In this document: piece after piece, positions 1 to 8,767 of the stretch
Layout of the letters: each line of letters opens with the position of its first letter
Numbering within the stretch: position 1 is the first letter of the stretch
DNA from: Lachnospiraceae bacterium
GTDB taxonomy: Bacteria; Bacillota; Clostridia; Lachnospirales; Lachnospiraceae
Length of the DNA stretch: 43,882 nucleotides
Reading direction: 5' to 3'
Assembly: GCA_014804485.1 (NCBI GenBank)
Contig: JAAUZT010000019.1
Coordinates: 35,486-79,367, forward strand
Notes under the pieces: generated by a model
What the model was told of the DNA's origin: nothing
Seen by the model: only the letters and a program-made list of their open reading frames with translations
Databases searched by the model: none
Translations under genes and position numbers: made by a program

Positions 1-22
1 AAGGAATTTACTTTTTTGGTAG

Positions 23-36
23 ACATTCCGGAATGT
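23..36. promoter_or_regulatory. 14-bp perfect palindrome upstream of the sigma factor gene
   Basis: The sequence ACATTCCGGAATGT is a perfect inverted repeat about 80 bases before the sigma factor start. It is followed by an A/T-rich stretch (TATAAAAT at 48-55). It could be an operator for the operon, but no matching regulator is identified here, so only the symmetry is certain. Confidence 0.3.
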
Positions 37-114
37 GTGGGACATGATATAAAATAAAAAACTTTGACTTTTTTATTATGCTATTCGTTATACAGGATAG
101 AGGGAGGTGATCAT

Positions 115-585
115 GTGCTTGAGAAAATTATACGGAAGTATTACGACGAGATCTTCCGGTATTGTTACCATCATGTAGCAAGCCGCGCTATGGCGGAGGA
201 TTTGTGTCAGGATACTTTTGTGAGTTTCATCGAGCACTATGAGGAGTACCGTCATATGGGTAAGACCAGGAACTATCTCTATACGATTGCAAAGAATAAA
301 TGTCGCGACCATTACAAGAAGAAAACGCTGATTTACATGGAGGAGCTTCCGGAACCGGAAGCGGCGGAGTGTATAGAGGAAACGGTAGTGATTAGGCAGA
401 TGGTCATGAGTCTGCCTGAAGAGTTTCGGGAGGCGGTCACGCTGCGGTACTTTCAGAACCTGCGATACAAGGATATTGCAGCAATCCTTAAAATCAGTCT
501 TTCACTTGCTAAGTACAGGGTGAAGAAAGGACTGGAATTGTTATCTGAAACAGAAGGAGGCGTCCATGGAACCAAGGGAAATTAA
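115..585 (+). CDS. ECF-type RNA polymerase sigma factor
   Basis: A 156-residue sigma-70 family factor of the extracytoplasmic function class, which would direct RNA polymerase to its own set of promoters. Region 2 lies near residues 5-70 (a tyrosine-rich FRYCYHH helix, then AEDLCQDTF and the -10 recognition part ending in NYLYTIAKNKCRD). Region 4 lies near residues 100-150, with LPEEFREAVTLRYFQ followed by a helix-turn-helix YKDIAAILKISLS. I chose the GTG at 115 because GGGAGGTGA sits just upstream, whereas the upstream in-frame TTG has no ribosome binding site. Its end overlaps the next gene by 20 bases, so the two are translationally coupled. The neighbours suggest that it controls a membrane protein and an ABC transporter, perhaps in an envelope or antimicrobial response. 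That role is inferred. Confidence 0.93.
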   Translation: MLEKIIRKYYDEIFRYCYHHVASRAMAEDLCQDTFVSFIEHYEEYRHMGKTRNYLYTIAKNKCRDHYKKKTLIYMEELPEPEAAECIEETVVIRQMVMSLPEEFREAVTLRYFQNLRYKDIAAILKISLSLAKYRVKKGLELLSETEGGVHGTKGN

Positions 586-1402
586 GAGAAGATTAAGACA
601 ATATGCGTCGACATGTGAGAAGATTGTGCCGATGGAAAAAGAGCTCAGAATACAGGAGCTTATGCAGATAGAAATGCAGCATGCAGAGGAGCGCAAAAGC
701 CTTTCACAAATGCCGGACCTAAACGCTGTCCCCGTATCATGCACGAGAGGAACCGTGTGGAATTTTATATGGGAACAGATCGGTTATCTGGGAAGATACT
801 GCCTGATCTGGCAGGCTGTTTGGATCGCGCTTTTCTTTTATATGATGCAGTATGGTGTGTCGTATTTTTTCGGGGAATCAGATGGAAATGGGATACTGGT
901 GGCGGTCTCGATTCTTACACCGCTTCTCATATTGCTTACGGTAGAAGAAGTTACGAAGGTATACCACAGAAGTATGCTGGAAATTGAGTACGCAACGAAG
1001 TATTCTCTGCGCAGCGCAGTAATGATTCGGTTGTCGTCCCTGTGCGTGATGCACGCGATCCTGCCGGTGATATGTATTGTCTGTCTGCATTCCCGTTTGG
1101 AATCCGATGTGGGAAGGCTTTTGATCTATGGGTTTACGCCGATGGTCATTGCGACGGGAATTTTGCTCAAATTGATGCAATACTGTCAGGGAGAACTGTT
1201 GCAGAGTGCGGCAGTAGGAATCTATGTGATGACGGCAGCCTTAGTGGTTGTCGGGAATACAAAATATTTCGGATGGTATCAACCGGAGTGGTTCAAGGCG
1301 TGGTGCATGGTGTGCGCAATCGGTGTTGTATTTGTTATTCGGCAGTTTGTGTGTCTGAATGGAAAATTGTCCAGCTATGAGCAGATCGTGCAATATGAGT
1401 AA
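566..1402 (+). CDS. Six-helix membrane protein coupled to the sigma factor (possible anti-sigma role)
   Basis: A 278-residue protein with a soluble amino-terminal part of about 75 residues (charged, probably helical) followed by about six hydrophobic segments, near residues 78-98, 108-125, 151-170, 184-203, 214-230 and 243-260. I do not recognise a named family. The start ATG at 566 has GGAGG upstream and lies inside the end of the sigma factor gene. A membrane protein encoded directly after and overlapping an ECF sigma gene is commonly its anti-sigma factor, and a cytosolic head plus membrane body fits. There is no visible zinc-binding anti-sigma motif (HxxxCxxC), so this is inference. It could equally be an extra membrane subunit of the following ABC transporter. 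Confidence 0.8.
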   Translation: MEPREIKRRLRQYASTCEKIVPMEKELRIQELMQIEMQHAEERKSLSQMPDLNAVPVSCTRGTVWNFIWEQIGYLGRYCLIWQAVWIALFFYMMQYGVSYFFGESDGNGILVAVSILTPLLILLTVEEVTKVYHRSMLEIEYATKYSLRSAVMIRLSSLCVMHAILPVICIVCLHSRLESDVGRLLIYGFTPMVIATGILLKLMQYCQGELLQSAAVGIYVMTAALVVVGNTKYFGWYQPEWFKAWCMVCAIGVVFVIRQFVCLNGKLSSYEQIVQYE

Positions 1403-1444
1403 GGGGATATGATACCAGAATTTGAAAAGGAAAGGACTTGAAAT

Positions 1445-2194
1445 ATGGAACTGATATTAGACCGGGTGACAAAACAGTATAAAAATAAGATTGCAGTAGA
1501 CCGCCTAAGCACCACCTTAAAAGAAGGTGTATATGGACTACTCGGTGCAAACGGCGCAGGCAAAACGACACTTATGCGTATGATATGCGGAATTGCCGAG
1601 ATCAGCAGCGGTGAGATTCGGCTTGGCGGCGAGGAAATCGGAGCGATGGAAGGACGGTATCGGGATCTGCTTGGATATCTGCCGCAGGATTTCGGATATT
1701 ATCCTAATTTTACGGCAATGGAATTTATGTTATACATTGCGTCCTTAAAAGGCCTGAACCGAAGTTATGCCAAGCAACAGAGCGATCTTCTTTTACAGAA
1801 AGTGGGACTGGCAAACGAAATGCGGCATAAGATCAAAACCTTTTCCGGCGGTATGCGGCAGAGGCTGGGTATTGCGCAGGCATTGCTGAACGATCCGAAG
1901 ATTCTTGTGCTGGATGAACCTACGGCGGGATTAGACCCGAAGGAGAGGGTACGTTTTCGCAATATGATCGCGGAATTGGGTAAAGAGCGGATCGTCATTC
2001 TTTCCACCCATATTGTGTCGGATGTGGAAGAGATCGCAGACTGGATTTTCCTGATGAAGCAGGGGCAGTTTATCGCACAGGGAACATTGGAGGATTTGAA
2101 AACACATTATCTGGAAGTGTCGGGGGATGAGGAGCCGGAGAAGTTTAATCTGGAGAAACTTTATCTGTTCTATTTTTCCGAGGAAGAAATCTGA
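1445..2194 (+). CDS. ABC transporter ATP-binding protein
   Basis: A 249-residue ATPase subunit of the drug/peptide export type. The Walker A loop GANGAGKTT is near residue 34, the Q-loop in LPQDFGYYP near 79, the signature FSGGMRQR near 136, Walker B ILVLDEPTAGLD near 155, and the switch histidine in STHIVSD near 189, so all motifs needed for ATP hydrolysis are present. The start has AAAGGA upstream. The carboxyl end beyond the core is short, with an acidic tail. It sits 42 bases after the membrane protein and 58 bases before the permease, so it should be co-transcribed and pair with that permease. The substrate is unknown. The sigma factor in the operon makes an efflux or membrane-stress role more likely than uptake. 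Confidence 0.95.
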   Translation: MELILDRVTKQYKNKIAVDRLSTTLKEGVYGLLGANGAGKTTLMRMICGIAEISSGEIRLGGEEIGAMEGRYRDLLGYLPQDFGYYPNFTAMEFMLYIASLKGLNRSYAKQQSDLLLQKVGLANEMRHKIKTFSGGMRQRLGIAQALLNDPKILVLDEPTAGLDPKERVRFRNMIAELGKERIVILSTHIVSDVEEIADWIFLMKQGQFIAQGTLEDLKTHYLEVSGDEEPEKFNLEKLYLFYFSEEEI

Positions 2195-2252
2195 CTGTTA
2201 TCGGAATGAAGTGAACAGAAATATTTGACTTTGAAGAGAGGAAGACAAGGTT

Positions 2253-3458
2253 ATGATGCGATATGAATGGAAGAAAATATTTGAGCGTAGACTGAATGTG
2301 ATTGCTATGCTGCTGGGCTATATACTGATTGGTGTATGTGTATTTAACTATGTTACGCAGGAGCGCTTCTATGATGAAAAGACAGACGGTTACATAGAGG
2401 GAATCGAGGCAATCCGTATGGAGCAGGCAAGGGCTAAGGCGCAGACGGATGTGATCACTGAGGAGTACATGACGGAACTTATCAGTGAGATACAAAGTCA
2501 TGACATGGATTTAGAGAGCGATGAGGCATATATGGAAGTTATTCGTCCGCTGGGAGAAATCTTTTATTTCGCAGCGCAAAATTATACGGACATGAGAGAA
2601 AACATAATAGATAGAAATGCTTTGGGAGAACTCGATCTGACGGACGGCGCAAGATTTTATGAGCATCGTATGGAGAAGATTACAGATTATCTCAACTGTG
2701 ATTTTTCTTATGGCAATTATACGGAATCAGAGAAAGCATATTGGATTGAAAAGGCGGAGAATACAAATATTCCGTTCCGGTGGGGAGACCAGAGCATTAT
2801 GAATTATATCTGGGACTTAGTTTTTGTGGGCGTATATCTGCTGTTTGTTGTTGTCATATGCACGAGTTCCGTCTTTTCTGCCGAGTATGAGTCCGGCGCA
2901 GCGTTTCTGTTGCTTACGACAAAGTATGGAAAAGACAGGTTGATCTGGTCTAAGATTGCAGTTTCCGTACTTTTTGTACTGGGATATCTGATGGGTGGCG
3001 CGCTGCTTACAGTAGGCTCAATCGCTTTGGTGGTAGGACTGCCGGGTGCTGATCTGCCGGTGCAATTATGGAACTCGGTGATACCGTATAATCTCACTGT
3101 CGGGCAGGCATGTCTTTGTAACCTTGCGATTATTTTGCTCATCGGTATTGCGCTTGCAATGGTACTGCTTTGCAACTCCGCGGGTTTACGTTCCTCGCTT
3201 GCAACGCTGGTCATCGGTGCGGCGATCATCATTGCACCGGCATTTTTCCCCATGAGCAAGGAAAGCGGTTTGTGGAACCATATCAATTACCTTTTCCCGG
3301 TCAGGGCATGTAACCTGGAAGAAATGATGGGATCATTTGTGAGTTATAAGATGGGAGATGTTATCATCTCGTATGTGGTAATGGTGGTGATCGTGTATAC
3401 GGTGATCAGCGTCGTGGCGCTGCTGTTGATTCGGAGAGCGTTTGTGAAGGCGAGGTAG
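2253..3458 (+). CDS. ABC transporter permease (ABC-2-like)
   Basis: A 401-residue membrane subunit partnering the preceding ATPase. One helix near residues 14-34 is followed by a hydrophilic, probably extracytoplasmic domain of about 145 residues, then about five helices near 183-205, 230-262, 283-307, 315-332 and 370-396. This layout (single helix, large external domain, carboxy-terminal helical bundle) is seen in ABC-2 type exporters of antimicrobial peptides and in related ECF-linked systems. Two ATG codons are adjacent (2253 and 2256). The second is better placed relative to the AAGG just upstream, so the true protein may be one residue shorter. It ends just before a strong terminator, closing the operon. 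The transported substrate cannot be told from the sequence. Confidence 0.85.
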   Translation: MMRYEWKKIFERRLNVIAMLLGYILIGVCVFNYVTQERFYDEKTDGYIEGIEAIRMEQARAKAQTDVITEEYMTELISEIQSHDMDLESDEAYMEVIRPLGEIFYFAAQNYTDMRENIIDRNALGELDLTDGARFYEHRMEKITDYLNCDFSYGNYTESEKAYWIEKAENTNIPFRWGDQSIMNYIWDLVFVGVYLLFVVVICTSSVFSAEYESGAAFLLLTTKYGKDRLIWSKIAVSVLFVLGYLMGGALLTVGSIALVVGLPGADLPVQLWNSVIPYNLTVGQACLCNLAIILLIGIALAMVLLCNSAGLRSSLATLVIGAAIIIAPAFFPMSKESGLWNHINYLFPVRACNLEEMMGSFVSYKMGDVIISYVVMVVIVYTVISVVALLLIRRAFVKAR

Positions 3459-3469
3459 AGACAATAATA

Positions 3470-3509
3470 AAGGGAATGTTTGTGCCGTAGCGTTAACACT
3501 CCCTTTTTG
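3470..3509. terminator. Bidirectional terminator between the ABC operon and trpA
   Basis: The left arm AAAGGGAATGTT pairs with the right arm AACACTCCCTTT (one mismatch) across a loop of about 14 bases. A T run follows on the plus strand, and A's on the left give a T-rich tail on the minus strand. It lies between two convergent genes and can serve both. Confidence 0.8.
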
Positions 3510-3553
3510 TGGTTGATTGTTCCGTTGTCGGCCAACCTCCTGCACTGGTGTCG

Positions 3554-4324
3554 TCACATCAGCGCATCCTTCATCGATTTCACATATTCTCCGACATACT
3601 TCGGCGCGTCTTTTCCATGCTTTTCCAGCAGTTTAATAATCGCTGAACCAACAATGGATCCGTCAGAGATGTCTGCCATCTTCTTAGCCTGTTCGGGTGT
3701 GGAAATACCGAAGCCGATAGCACACGGAATATCGGTATTCTGGCGCACCACATCAACAATAGATTTCAGGTCGGTCTTTATCTCACTCCTCGTTCCGGTG
3801 ACGCCGAGAGAAGATACGATGTATAGGAAACCATCGGCTTCTTTTGCGATCATGGCAATGCGGTTTTCGGAAGTAGGTGCGATCAAGGATATCAGATCTA
3901 CTCCATACTCATGACATATAGGAAGAAAGTCATCTTTTTCCTCAAAAGGCAGGTCGGGCAGGATCAGCCCGTCAATTTCAATATCGCGGCATGTTGAGAT
4001 GAATCGTTCCGTTCCATAGGAAAAAATAACGTTAGCGTAGGTCATAAACACCATCGGGACTTTGACATCCTGACGCAGCTCTTTGACAAATGCAAAAATC
4101 TTGTCAGTGGTAACACCGCCGCTTAATGCGCGGATATTAGCGCCCTGGATGACAGGACCTTCGGCAGTGGGATCGGAAAAAGGAATTCCAAGTTCGATCA
4201 GATCGGCACCGTTTTCTACAGCGGCACGGACAGCGGCAGCAGTGGTCTCTAAGTCGGGATCACCGCAGGTGATAAAAGCGATGAATGCTTTTCCGTTTTC
4301 AAAAGCTGATTTTATCTTACTCAT
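3554..4324 (-). CDS. trpA: Tryptophan synthase alpha chain
   Basis: A 256-residue TIM-barrel enzyme that splits indole-3-glycerol phosphate to indole and glyceraldehyde 3-phosphate and passes indole to TrpB through a channel. The catalytic glutamate is E44 in [11 protein letters not shown]. The position that is Asp60 in the enteric enzyme is a glutamate here (E55 in TAEGP). The phosphate-binding loop GFGIS and the late glycine-rich segment are present. I chose the ATG at 4324 (GGAGGAT upstream, conventional MSKIK start). The longer in-frame extension would lie inside trpB. The start overlaps the trpB stop by a few bases, so translation is coupled. It is the last gene of the trp operon and is followed by a terminator. 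Confidence 0.97.
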   Translation of the reverse strand: MSKIKSAFENGKAFIAFITCGDPDLETTAAAVRAAVENGADLIELGIPFSDPTAEGPVIQGANIRALSGGVTTDKIFAFVKELRQDVKVPMVFMTYANVIFSYGTERFISTCRDIEIDGLILPDLPFEEKDDFLPICHEYGVDLISLIAPTSENRIAMIAKEADGFLYIVSSLGVTGTRSEIKTDLKSIVDVVRQNTDIPCAIGFGISTPEQAKKMADISDGSIVGSAIIKLLEKHGKDAPKYVGEYVKSMKDALM

Positions 4325-5507
4325 GGATATCCTCCCCTCTGTAGCGGGCGATAGCGGCGCAGTCCTTATCGCCTCTTCCGGAAATGGTGATAACGATGAT
4401 CTGGTCTTTATCCATCTTTGGTGCAATTTTCATTGCATGTGCAACGGCATGGGATGACTCAATGGCGGGAATGATACCCTCTGTCTTAGCCAGATACTCG
4501 AAGGCACATACCGCTTCATCGTCGGTTATGGGCACATATTCTGCTCTGCCGATATCATGCAGATAGGCATGTTCCGGTCCGATGCCGGGATAGTCCAGTC
4601 CGGCGGATATGGAATAGACAGGAGCAATTTGACCGTACTCGTCCTGACAGAAATAGGATTTCATACCGTGGAAAATACCGATCCTTCCGGTGTTCATGGT
4701 AGCGGCAGTCTCAAATGTGTCGATGCCTCTTCCTGCCGCCTCGCAGCCGATTAATTTCACGGTGTCATCTTCAATAAAATGATAGAAACTGCCGATGGCA
4801 TTAGAGCCGCCGCCGACACAGGCAATGACCGCATCGGGCAGTTTTCCTTCTTTCGCAAGAAGCTGTTCTTTGATCTCTTTGGAAATGACTGCCTGAAAAT
4901 CTCGCACAATAGTCGGGAAAGGATGGGGACCCATCACGGAACCGAGGCAGTAATGTGTATCGGCGATGCGGGAAGTCCATTCGCGCATCGCTTCCGATAC
5001 GGCGTCTTTTAAGGTGGCAGTTCCCGATTTCACGGGGATCACTTCGGCTCCGAGCAGGCGCATACGATATACATTGAGTGCCTGACGAATGGTGTCTTCC
5101 TCCCCCATAAACACGACGCATTCCATGCCCATAAGTGCGGCGGCAGTAGCGGTGGCAACGCCATGCTGACCCGCACCGGTCTCGGCGATCAGACGTGTTT
5201 TCCCCATTTTCTTGGCGAGCAGTGCCTGACCGAGTACGTTGTTGATCTTGTGAGCGCCTGTGTGGTTAAGGTCTTCGCGCTTGAGATAGATTTTCGCACC
5301 GCCCAAGTCTTTGGTCATTTTCCCGGCATAGTAAAGACGTGAGGGTCTGCCCGCATATTCATTAAAAAGCTCAGACAGTTCTTTGTTAAATTCAGGATCA
5401 TTTTTGTAGTGGTTATACGCTTCTTCCAATTCGATCACGGCGTTCATCAGCGTTTCGGGAATATACTGACCGCCGTGGGTGCCGAAGCGTCCGTTTGGAT
5501 TTGTCAT
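4317..5507 (-). CDS. trpB: Tryptophan synthase beta chain
   Basis: A 396-residue pyridoxal-phosphate enzyme that joins indole and serine to make tryptophan. The cofactor lysine is K87 in [10 protein letters not shown], the substrate loop is AETGAGQHG, and the phosphate cradle is GGGSNAIG. Together with the opening [16 protein letters not shown], these identify it as the standard TrpB1 type that works with TrpA. The ATG at 5507 has AAAGGAG upstream. Longer in-frame starts reach into trpF and are not supported. The length is normal for the family. It lies between trpF (49-base gap) and trpA (overlapping). Confidence 0.98.
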   Translation of the reverse strand: MTNPNGRFGTHGGQYIPETLMNAVIELEEAYNHYKNDPEFNKELSELFNEYAGRPSRLYYAGKMTKDLGGAKIYLKREDLNHTGAHKINNVLGQALLAKKMGKTRLIAETGAGQHGVATATAAALMGMECVVFMGEEDTIRQALNVYRMRLLGAEVIPVKSGTATLKDAVSEAMREWTSRIADTHYCLGSVMGPHPFPTIVRDFQAVISKEIKEQLLAKEGKLPDAVIACVGGGSNAIGSFYHFIEDDTVKLIGCEAAGRGIDTFETAATMNTGRIGIFHGMKSYFCQDEYGQIAPVYSISAGLDYPGIGPEHAYLHDIGRAEYVPITDDEAVCAFEYLAKTEGIIPAIESSHAVAHAMKIAPKMDKDQIIVITISGRGDKDCAAIARYRGEDIHE

Positions 5508-5556
5508 TATTGAGAATGCTCCTTTCGTATGATGTTCGTTTGGCTGATCACAATTA

Positions 5557-6162
5557 TCAGTAAGATGACGTAACCGCATGGACAAAGTCTTCCATTTTTT
5601 TGCTATCTTTATAACCGTCAGTCTCGATACCGGAACTGACATCGACGGCATAGGGATTCAGCTTTTCTATGGCACTGCGGACATTGTCAGCATTAAGTCC
5701 TCCGGCAAGAAAATAGTGACGGTCGATCTTTTCGAGTAAGTTCCAGTCAAATATCGTCCCGGTTCCGCCCTGACCGGAATCCAGTAAGACATAATCGGCA
5801 CTGCTCTTATTTGCTGCCTCCACATCCTGAACGGTATCAATGCGGTATGCTTTGATGATTGGCTTGTCGGTGAGTGCCCGAAGCTGTTTGATGTATTCCT
5901 CGGATTCGCCGCCGTGAAGCTGCGCCATGTCGATAATTCCGTTTTTCAAAAGTCCGGCGACGGTTTCAGGATTTTCCCGGACGAATACTCCCACAGCTTT
6001 AATGGATGAGTGAAGCAGTTTTTTTAGTTCAGCCGCCTTTTCGCTGCTTACATATCGGATACTTTTTGCGGCAAATACAAAGCCGATATATTCCGGGCTT
6101 AATCTGTTTGCGGTTTCTATATCACAAGGTCGGGATAGGCCGCAGAGTTTGATTTTTGTCAT
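5557..6162 (-). CDS. trpF: Phosphoribosylanthranilate isomerase
   Basis: A 201-residue (beta-alpha)8 barrel that isomerises phosphoribosylanthranilate to the carboxyphenylamino deoxyribulose phosphate. The catalytic cysteine is C7 in [10 protein letters not shown] and the catalytic aspartate lies in [11 protein letters not shown]. The phosphate-binding part is seen in LAGGLNADN and AVDVSSGIE. The start follows AGGAGA at a good distance. It is a separate gene, not fused to trpC, as is usual in Firmicutes. It sits 21 bases after trpC in the operon. Confidence 0.97.
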   Translation of the reverse strand: MTKIKLCGLSRPCDIETANRLSPEYIGFVFAAKSIRYVSSEKAAELKKLLHSSIKAVGVFVRENPETVAGLLKNGIIDMAQLHGGESEEYIKQLRALTDKPIIKAYRIDTVQDVEAANKSSADYVLLDSGQGGTGTIFDWNLLEKIDRHYFLAGGLNADNVRSAIEKLNPYAVDVSSGIETDGYKDSKKMEDFVHAVTSSY

Positions 6163-6183
6163 ATTGGTCTCCTAACCCTTATC

Positions 6184-7032
6184 TTAGTTGCCACGCAGCT
6201 CGCTAAGTTTCGTTTTTTTATCAGGTGCCCGCATCAGTGTTTCACCGATCAGGACCGCATCAGCGCCGATTTCGCGAAGCTTCTTCACGTCGTCAGCAGT
6301 GCTTACGCCGCTCTCCGAGACAAACAGGACATCCTGCGGAATCAGTTCGCGCAGTCGGCGGCTGTTGTCGGTATCTACGGAGAAATCTTTCAGGTTACGG
6401 TTGTTGACGCCGATGATGCGTGCCCCGGCGTGTAGTGCCATTTGTACTTCTTTATCATCGTGGGCTTCCACCAGTGCCGACAGTCCCAGAGTATCACAGA
6501 TGTTGATGTATCCCTTAATCTGCGCCTCACTCAATATGGAGCAGATCAAGAGTACAGCGGAGGCACCTAACAGTCTGGCTTCGTAGATCATATATTCGTC
6601 CACAGTAAAATCTTTGCGTAGACAAGGAATGGAAACAGTGCCTGCAATTTCTTTTAAATAGCTGTCGCTTCCCAGAAACCATTTTGGTTCTGTGAGGACG
6701 GAAATACAGTCGGCACCTGCCGCTTCATATTCCTTGGCAATCTGCAGATACGGGAAATCCGGGGCAATCAGACCTTTGGAGGGAGATGCTTTTTTGCATT
6801 CACAGATAAAGGAGATTCCCGGTTTTTGTAAAGCACGTTCAAAAGAGAACTTATCACGCACCAGTTGTTTATGATCGTTTTGGTTTCCAGAAATATCATT
6901 GGAAACATTTGTGGTATCAGATGCTTCGGTAAGTAAAAGAGCCTGTTGCTTAATTATTTCAAGCGGCACAGTTCTTTTTGCCTGTTCTACACGTTCTCTT
7001 GCGTGGTCGGCAAGCTGATCTAATATCGTCAT
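6184..7032 (-). CDS. trpC: Indole-3-glycerol-phosphate synthase
   Basis: A 282-residue barrel enzyme that closes the indole ring. Visible landmarks are the catalytic lysine and glutamate region ICECKKASPSKG, the segment SVLTEPKWFLGS, the lysine in CLRKDF, the glutamate in ALVEAH, the asparagine in GVNNRNL, and the phosphate loops SESGV and LIGETLM. The start follows AAGGAGGT with a spacing of about 10. Between the first helix and the barrel there is an extra polar stretch of about 20 residues (rich in Asn, Ser and Asp, around residues 38-60), longer than in many relatives. The active site is intact. Confidence 0.97.
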   Translation of the reverse strand: MTILDQLADHARERVEQAKRTVPLEIIKQQALLLTEASDTTNVSNDISGNQNDHKQLVRDKFSFERALQKPGISFICECKKASPSKGLIAPDFPYLQIAKEYEAAGADCISVLTEPKWFLGSDSYLKEIAGTVSIPCLRKDFTVDEYMIYEARLLGASAVLLICSILSEAQIKGYINICDTLGLSALVEAHDDKEVQMALHAGARIIGVNNRNLKDFSVDTDNSRRLRELIPQDVLFVSESGVSTADDVKKLREIGADAVLIGETLMRAPDKKTKLSELRGN

Positions 7033-7073
7033 TGAGCGACGTACCTCCTTTATGTTTGTTTCATGTTGCGCAG

Positions 7074-8099
7074 TTACGTCTCAGGCCGGTTGCTCACTTC
7101 GATAAATTTGTTTAGTGTTTCCAGCACTTTGCCGGAATCAATCAGTTCCGCGGCGAGACGGACGCCGTCCTCCATGGTTTCGGCTTTGCCGCCGATGTAG
7201 AGCGCCGCGCCTGCATTCATCAGAACGGCATTGCGCTTGTGTCCCTTTTCGCCTTTCAGAATAGCAAGAACGATATTTGCATTTTCTTCCGGCGTGCCGC
7301 CTTCAAGGTCAGCTTTGGTGCAACGCTCAAATCCGAATTGTTCGGGAGTGATCACATAAGATTTAAACCAGCCGTCTTTCATTTCGCATACGGTAGTAGG
7401 TGCGCTCATGGAGATTTCGTCCAGCTTATCCTGACCGTAGACTACCATACCGCGCTTCACGCCGAGGCTGATCAGCACCTGTGCCAACGGCTCCACCAGA
7501 TATTCATCATATACGCCAAGGAGCTGCATGGAGGGGCTGCCGGGATTGGTGAGCGGACCGAGAATGTTGAATACGGTGCGGAAGCCAAGTTCCTTGCGGA
7601 TAGCGCCTACATATTTCATGGAAGTGTGATATTTTTGTGCAAAAAAGAAGCACATGCCGACTTCGTTTAACAGCTCGATACATCTGTCGGGGCTTTGCTG
7701 GATGTTTACGCCCAGCGCTTCCAGACAATCTGCTGTGCCGCACTGCGAGGAAGCTGCGCGGTTTCCATGCTTGGCAATCTTCATGCCGCCTGCAGCGCAG
7801 ACGAGCGCGGAAGTGGTGGAAATATTGAAGCTGTGGGCGTTATCTCCGCCGGTACCCACGATTTCAAATATATCCATACCGGTTTCTACCTTGGTGGCGT
7901 GATCCCGCATGGCAGCTGCGCATCCGGCGATCTCATCGGTCGTCTCGGCTTTTGCACTTTTGGCTGAAAGCGCTGCGAGGAATGCGGCGTTCTGTGTGGG
8001 TGTGGTGTCGCCGCTCATAATTTCGTTCATTACGCCATACGCCTCATCATAGGTGAGGTCTTCTTTGTTTACGATCTTTACAATTGCCTCTTTAATCAT
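7074..8099 (-). CDS. trpD: Anthranilate phosphoribosyltransferase
   Basis: A 341-residue enzyme that joins anthranilate to phosphoribosyl pyrophosphate. The glycine-rich [16 protein letters not shown] motif (pyrophosphate binding), [15 protein letters not shown], and the metal-binding region DKLDEISM mark the family. The amino-terminal helical domain and central alpha/beta domain have the usual length. It is not fused to trpG, so the glutaminase is a separate protein. The ATG at 8099 follows GAAGGAG. There is a 77-base gap from trpG, the largest within the operon. I see no terminator in it. Confidence 0.97.
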   Translation of the reverse strand: MIKEAIVKIVNKEDLTYDEAYGVMNEIMSGDTTPTQNAAFLAALSAKSAKAETTDEIAGCAAAMRDHATKVETGMDIFEIVGTGGDNAHSFNISTTSALVCAAGGMKIAKHGNRAASSQCGTADCLEALGVNIQQSPDRCIELLNEVGMCFFFAQKYHTSMKYVGAIRKELGFRTVFNILGPLTNPGSPSMQLLGVYDEYLVEPLAQVLISLGVKRGMVVYGQDKLDEISMSAPTTVCEMKDGWFKSYVITPEQFGFERCTKADLEGGTPEENANIVLAILKGEKGHKRNAVLMNAGAALYIGGKAETMEDGVRLAAELIDSGKVLETLNKFIEVSNRPET

Positions 8100-8176
8100 G
8101 TCTACATTCTCCTTCTTTGTTTATTATAATTAGAAAAGTGCTACATTTTTTGAGTTTGCTCGTTTTTTTGCAGTAT

Positions 8177-8767
8177 TTATTCGCCGCATAAATTAGTGTA
8201 ATCGCCTTGTATAAAGTTTCTCAACATAGTTTTGCCGTCCGGAGTCATTATGGACTCGGGGTGAAACTGTACACCGAAAATGGGATATTCATTGTGCTGA
8301 ATTGCCATTACTTCTCCGTCCGTGGTGACTGCGGTAATTTCTAATTCCTCCGGGATAGTATCTGCGTCTGCCGCCAGAGAGTGATAGCGGGCAACCGGAG
8401 CAGTCTCCGGACAACCCTTAAATAATGGACAGACCATATTAAACTTGACATTTGACTGCTTTCCGTGCATCAGCTCCTTGGCGTAAGTAACGGTCGCGCC
8501 GAATGCCGCGCAGATCGCCTGATGTCCGAGACAGACACCCAGCAGCGGAATCTCTTTGCCGAGCGTCCTTGCGGCTTCTACGATGATACCGGCATTCTCC
8601 GGTCTTCCCGGACCGGGAGAAAGGATGATGCGGTCGGGTTTTAATTCACGAATTTCTGCTATTGTCATTTCATCATTGCGGATGACCCTGATGTCGGGAT
8701 CGATCTCGCCGATGAGCTGATAGAGGTTATAGGAAAAACTGTCGTAGTTATCTATAAGCAGAATCAT
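8177..8767 (-). CDS. trpG: Anthranilate synthase component II (glutamine amidotransferase)
   Basis: A 196-residue class I glutaminase that supplies ammonia to TrpE. The catalytic triad is visible as C79 in LGVCLGHQAI and H169/E171 in VQFHPESI; the oxyanion loop is SPGPGRPENAG. The ATG at 8767 overlaps the trpE stop as ATGA, the classic coupling that keeps the two subunits in balance. It may also serve as the glutaminase for aminodeoxychorismate synthase (PabA role), as in many Firmicutes. No separate pabA is in the window, and this sharing is inference. Confidence 0.97.
   Translation of the reverse strand: MILLIDNYDSFSYNLYQLIGEIDPDIRVIRNDEMTIAEIRELKPDRIILSPGPGRPENAGIIVEAARTLGKEIPLLGVCLGHQAICAAFGATVTYAKELMHGKQSNVKFNMVCPLFKGCPETAPVARYHSLAADADTIPEELEITAVTTDGEVMAIQHNEYPIFGVQFHPESIMTPDGKTMLRNFIQGDYTNLCGE

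Noticed and set aside
8100..8176. Internal promoter in the trpG-trpD gap
   Set aside because: A TATAAT is present on the minus strand, but no -35 fits, and the gap is A/T-rich.
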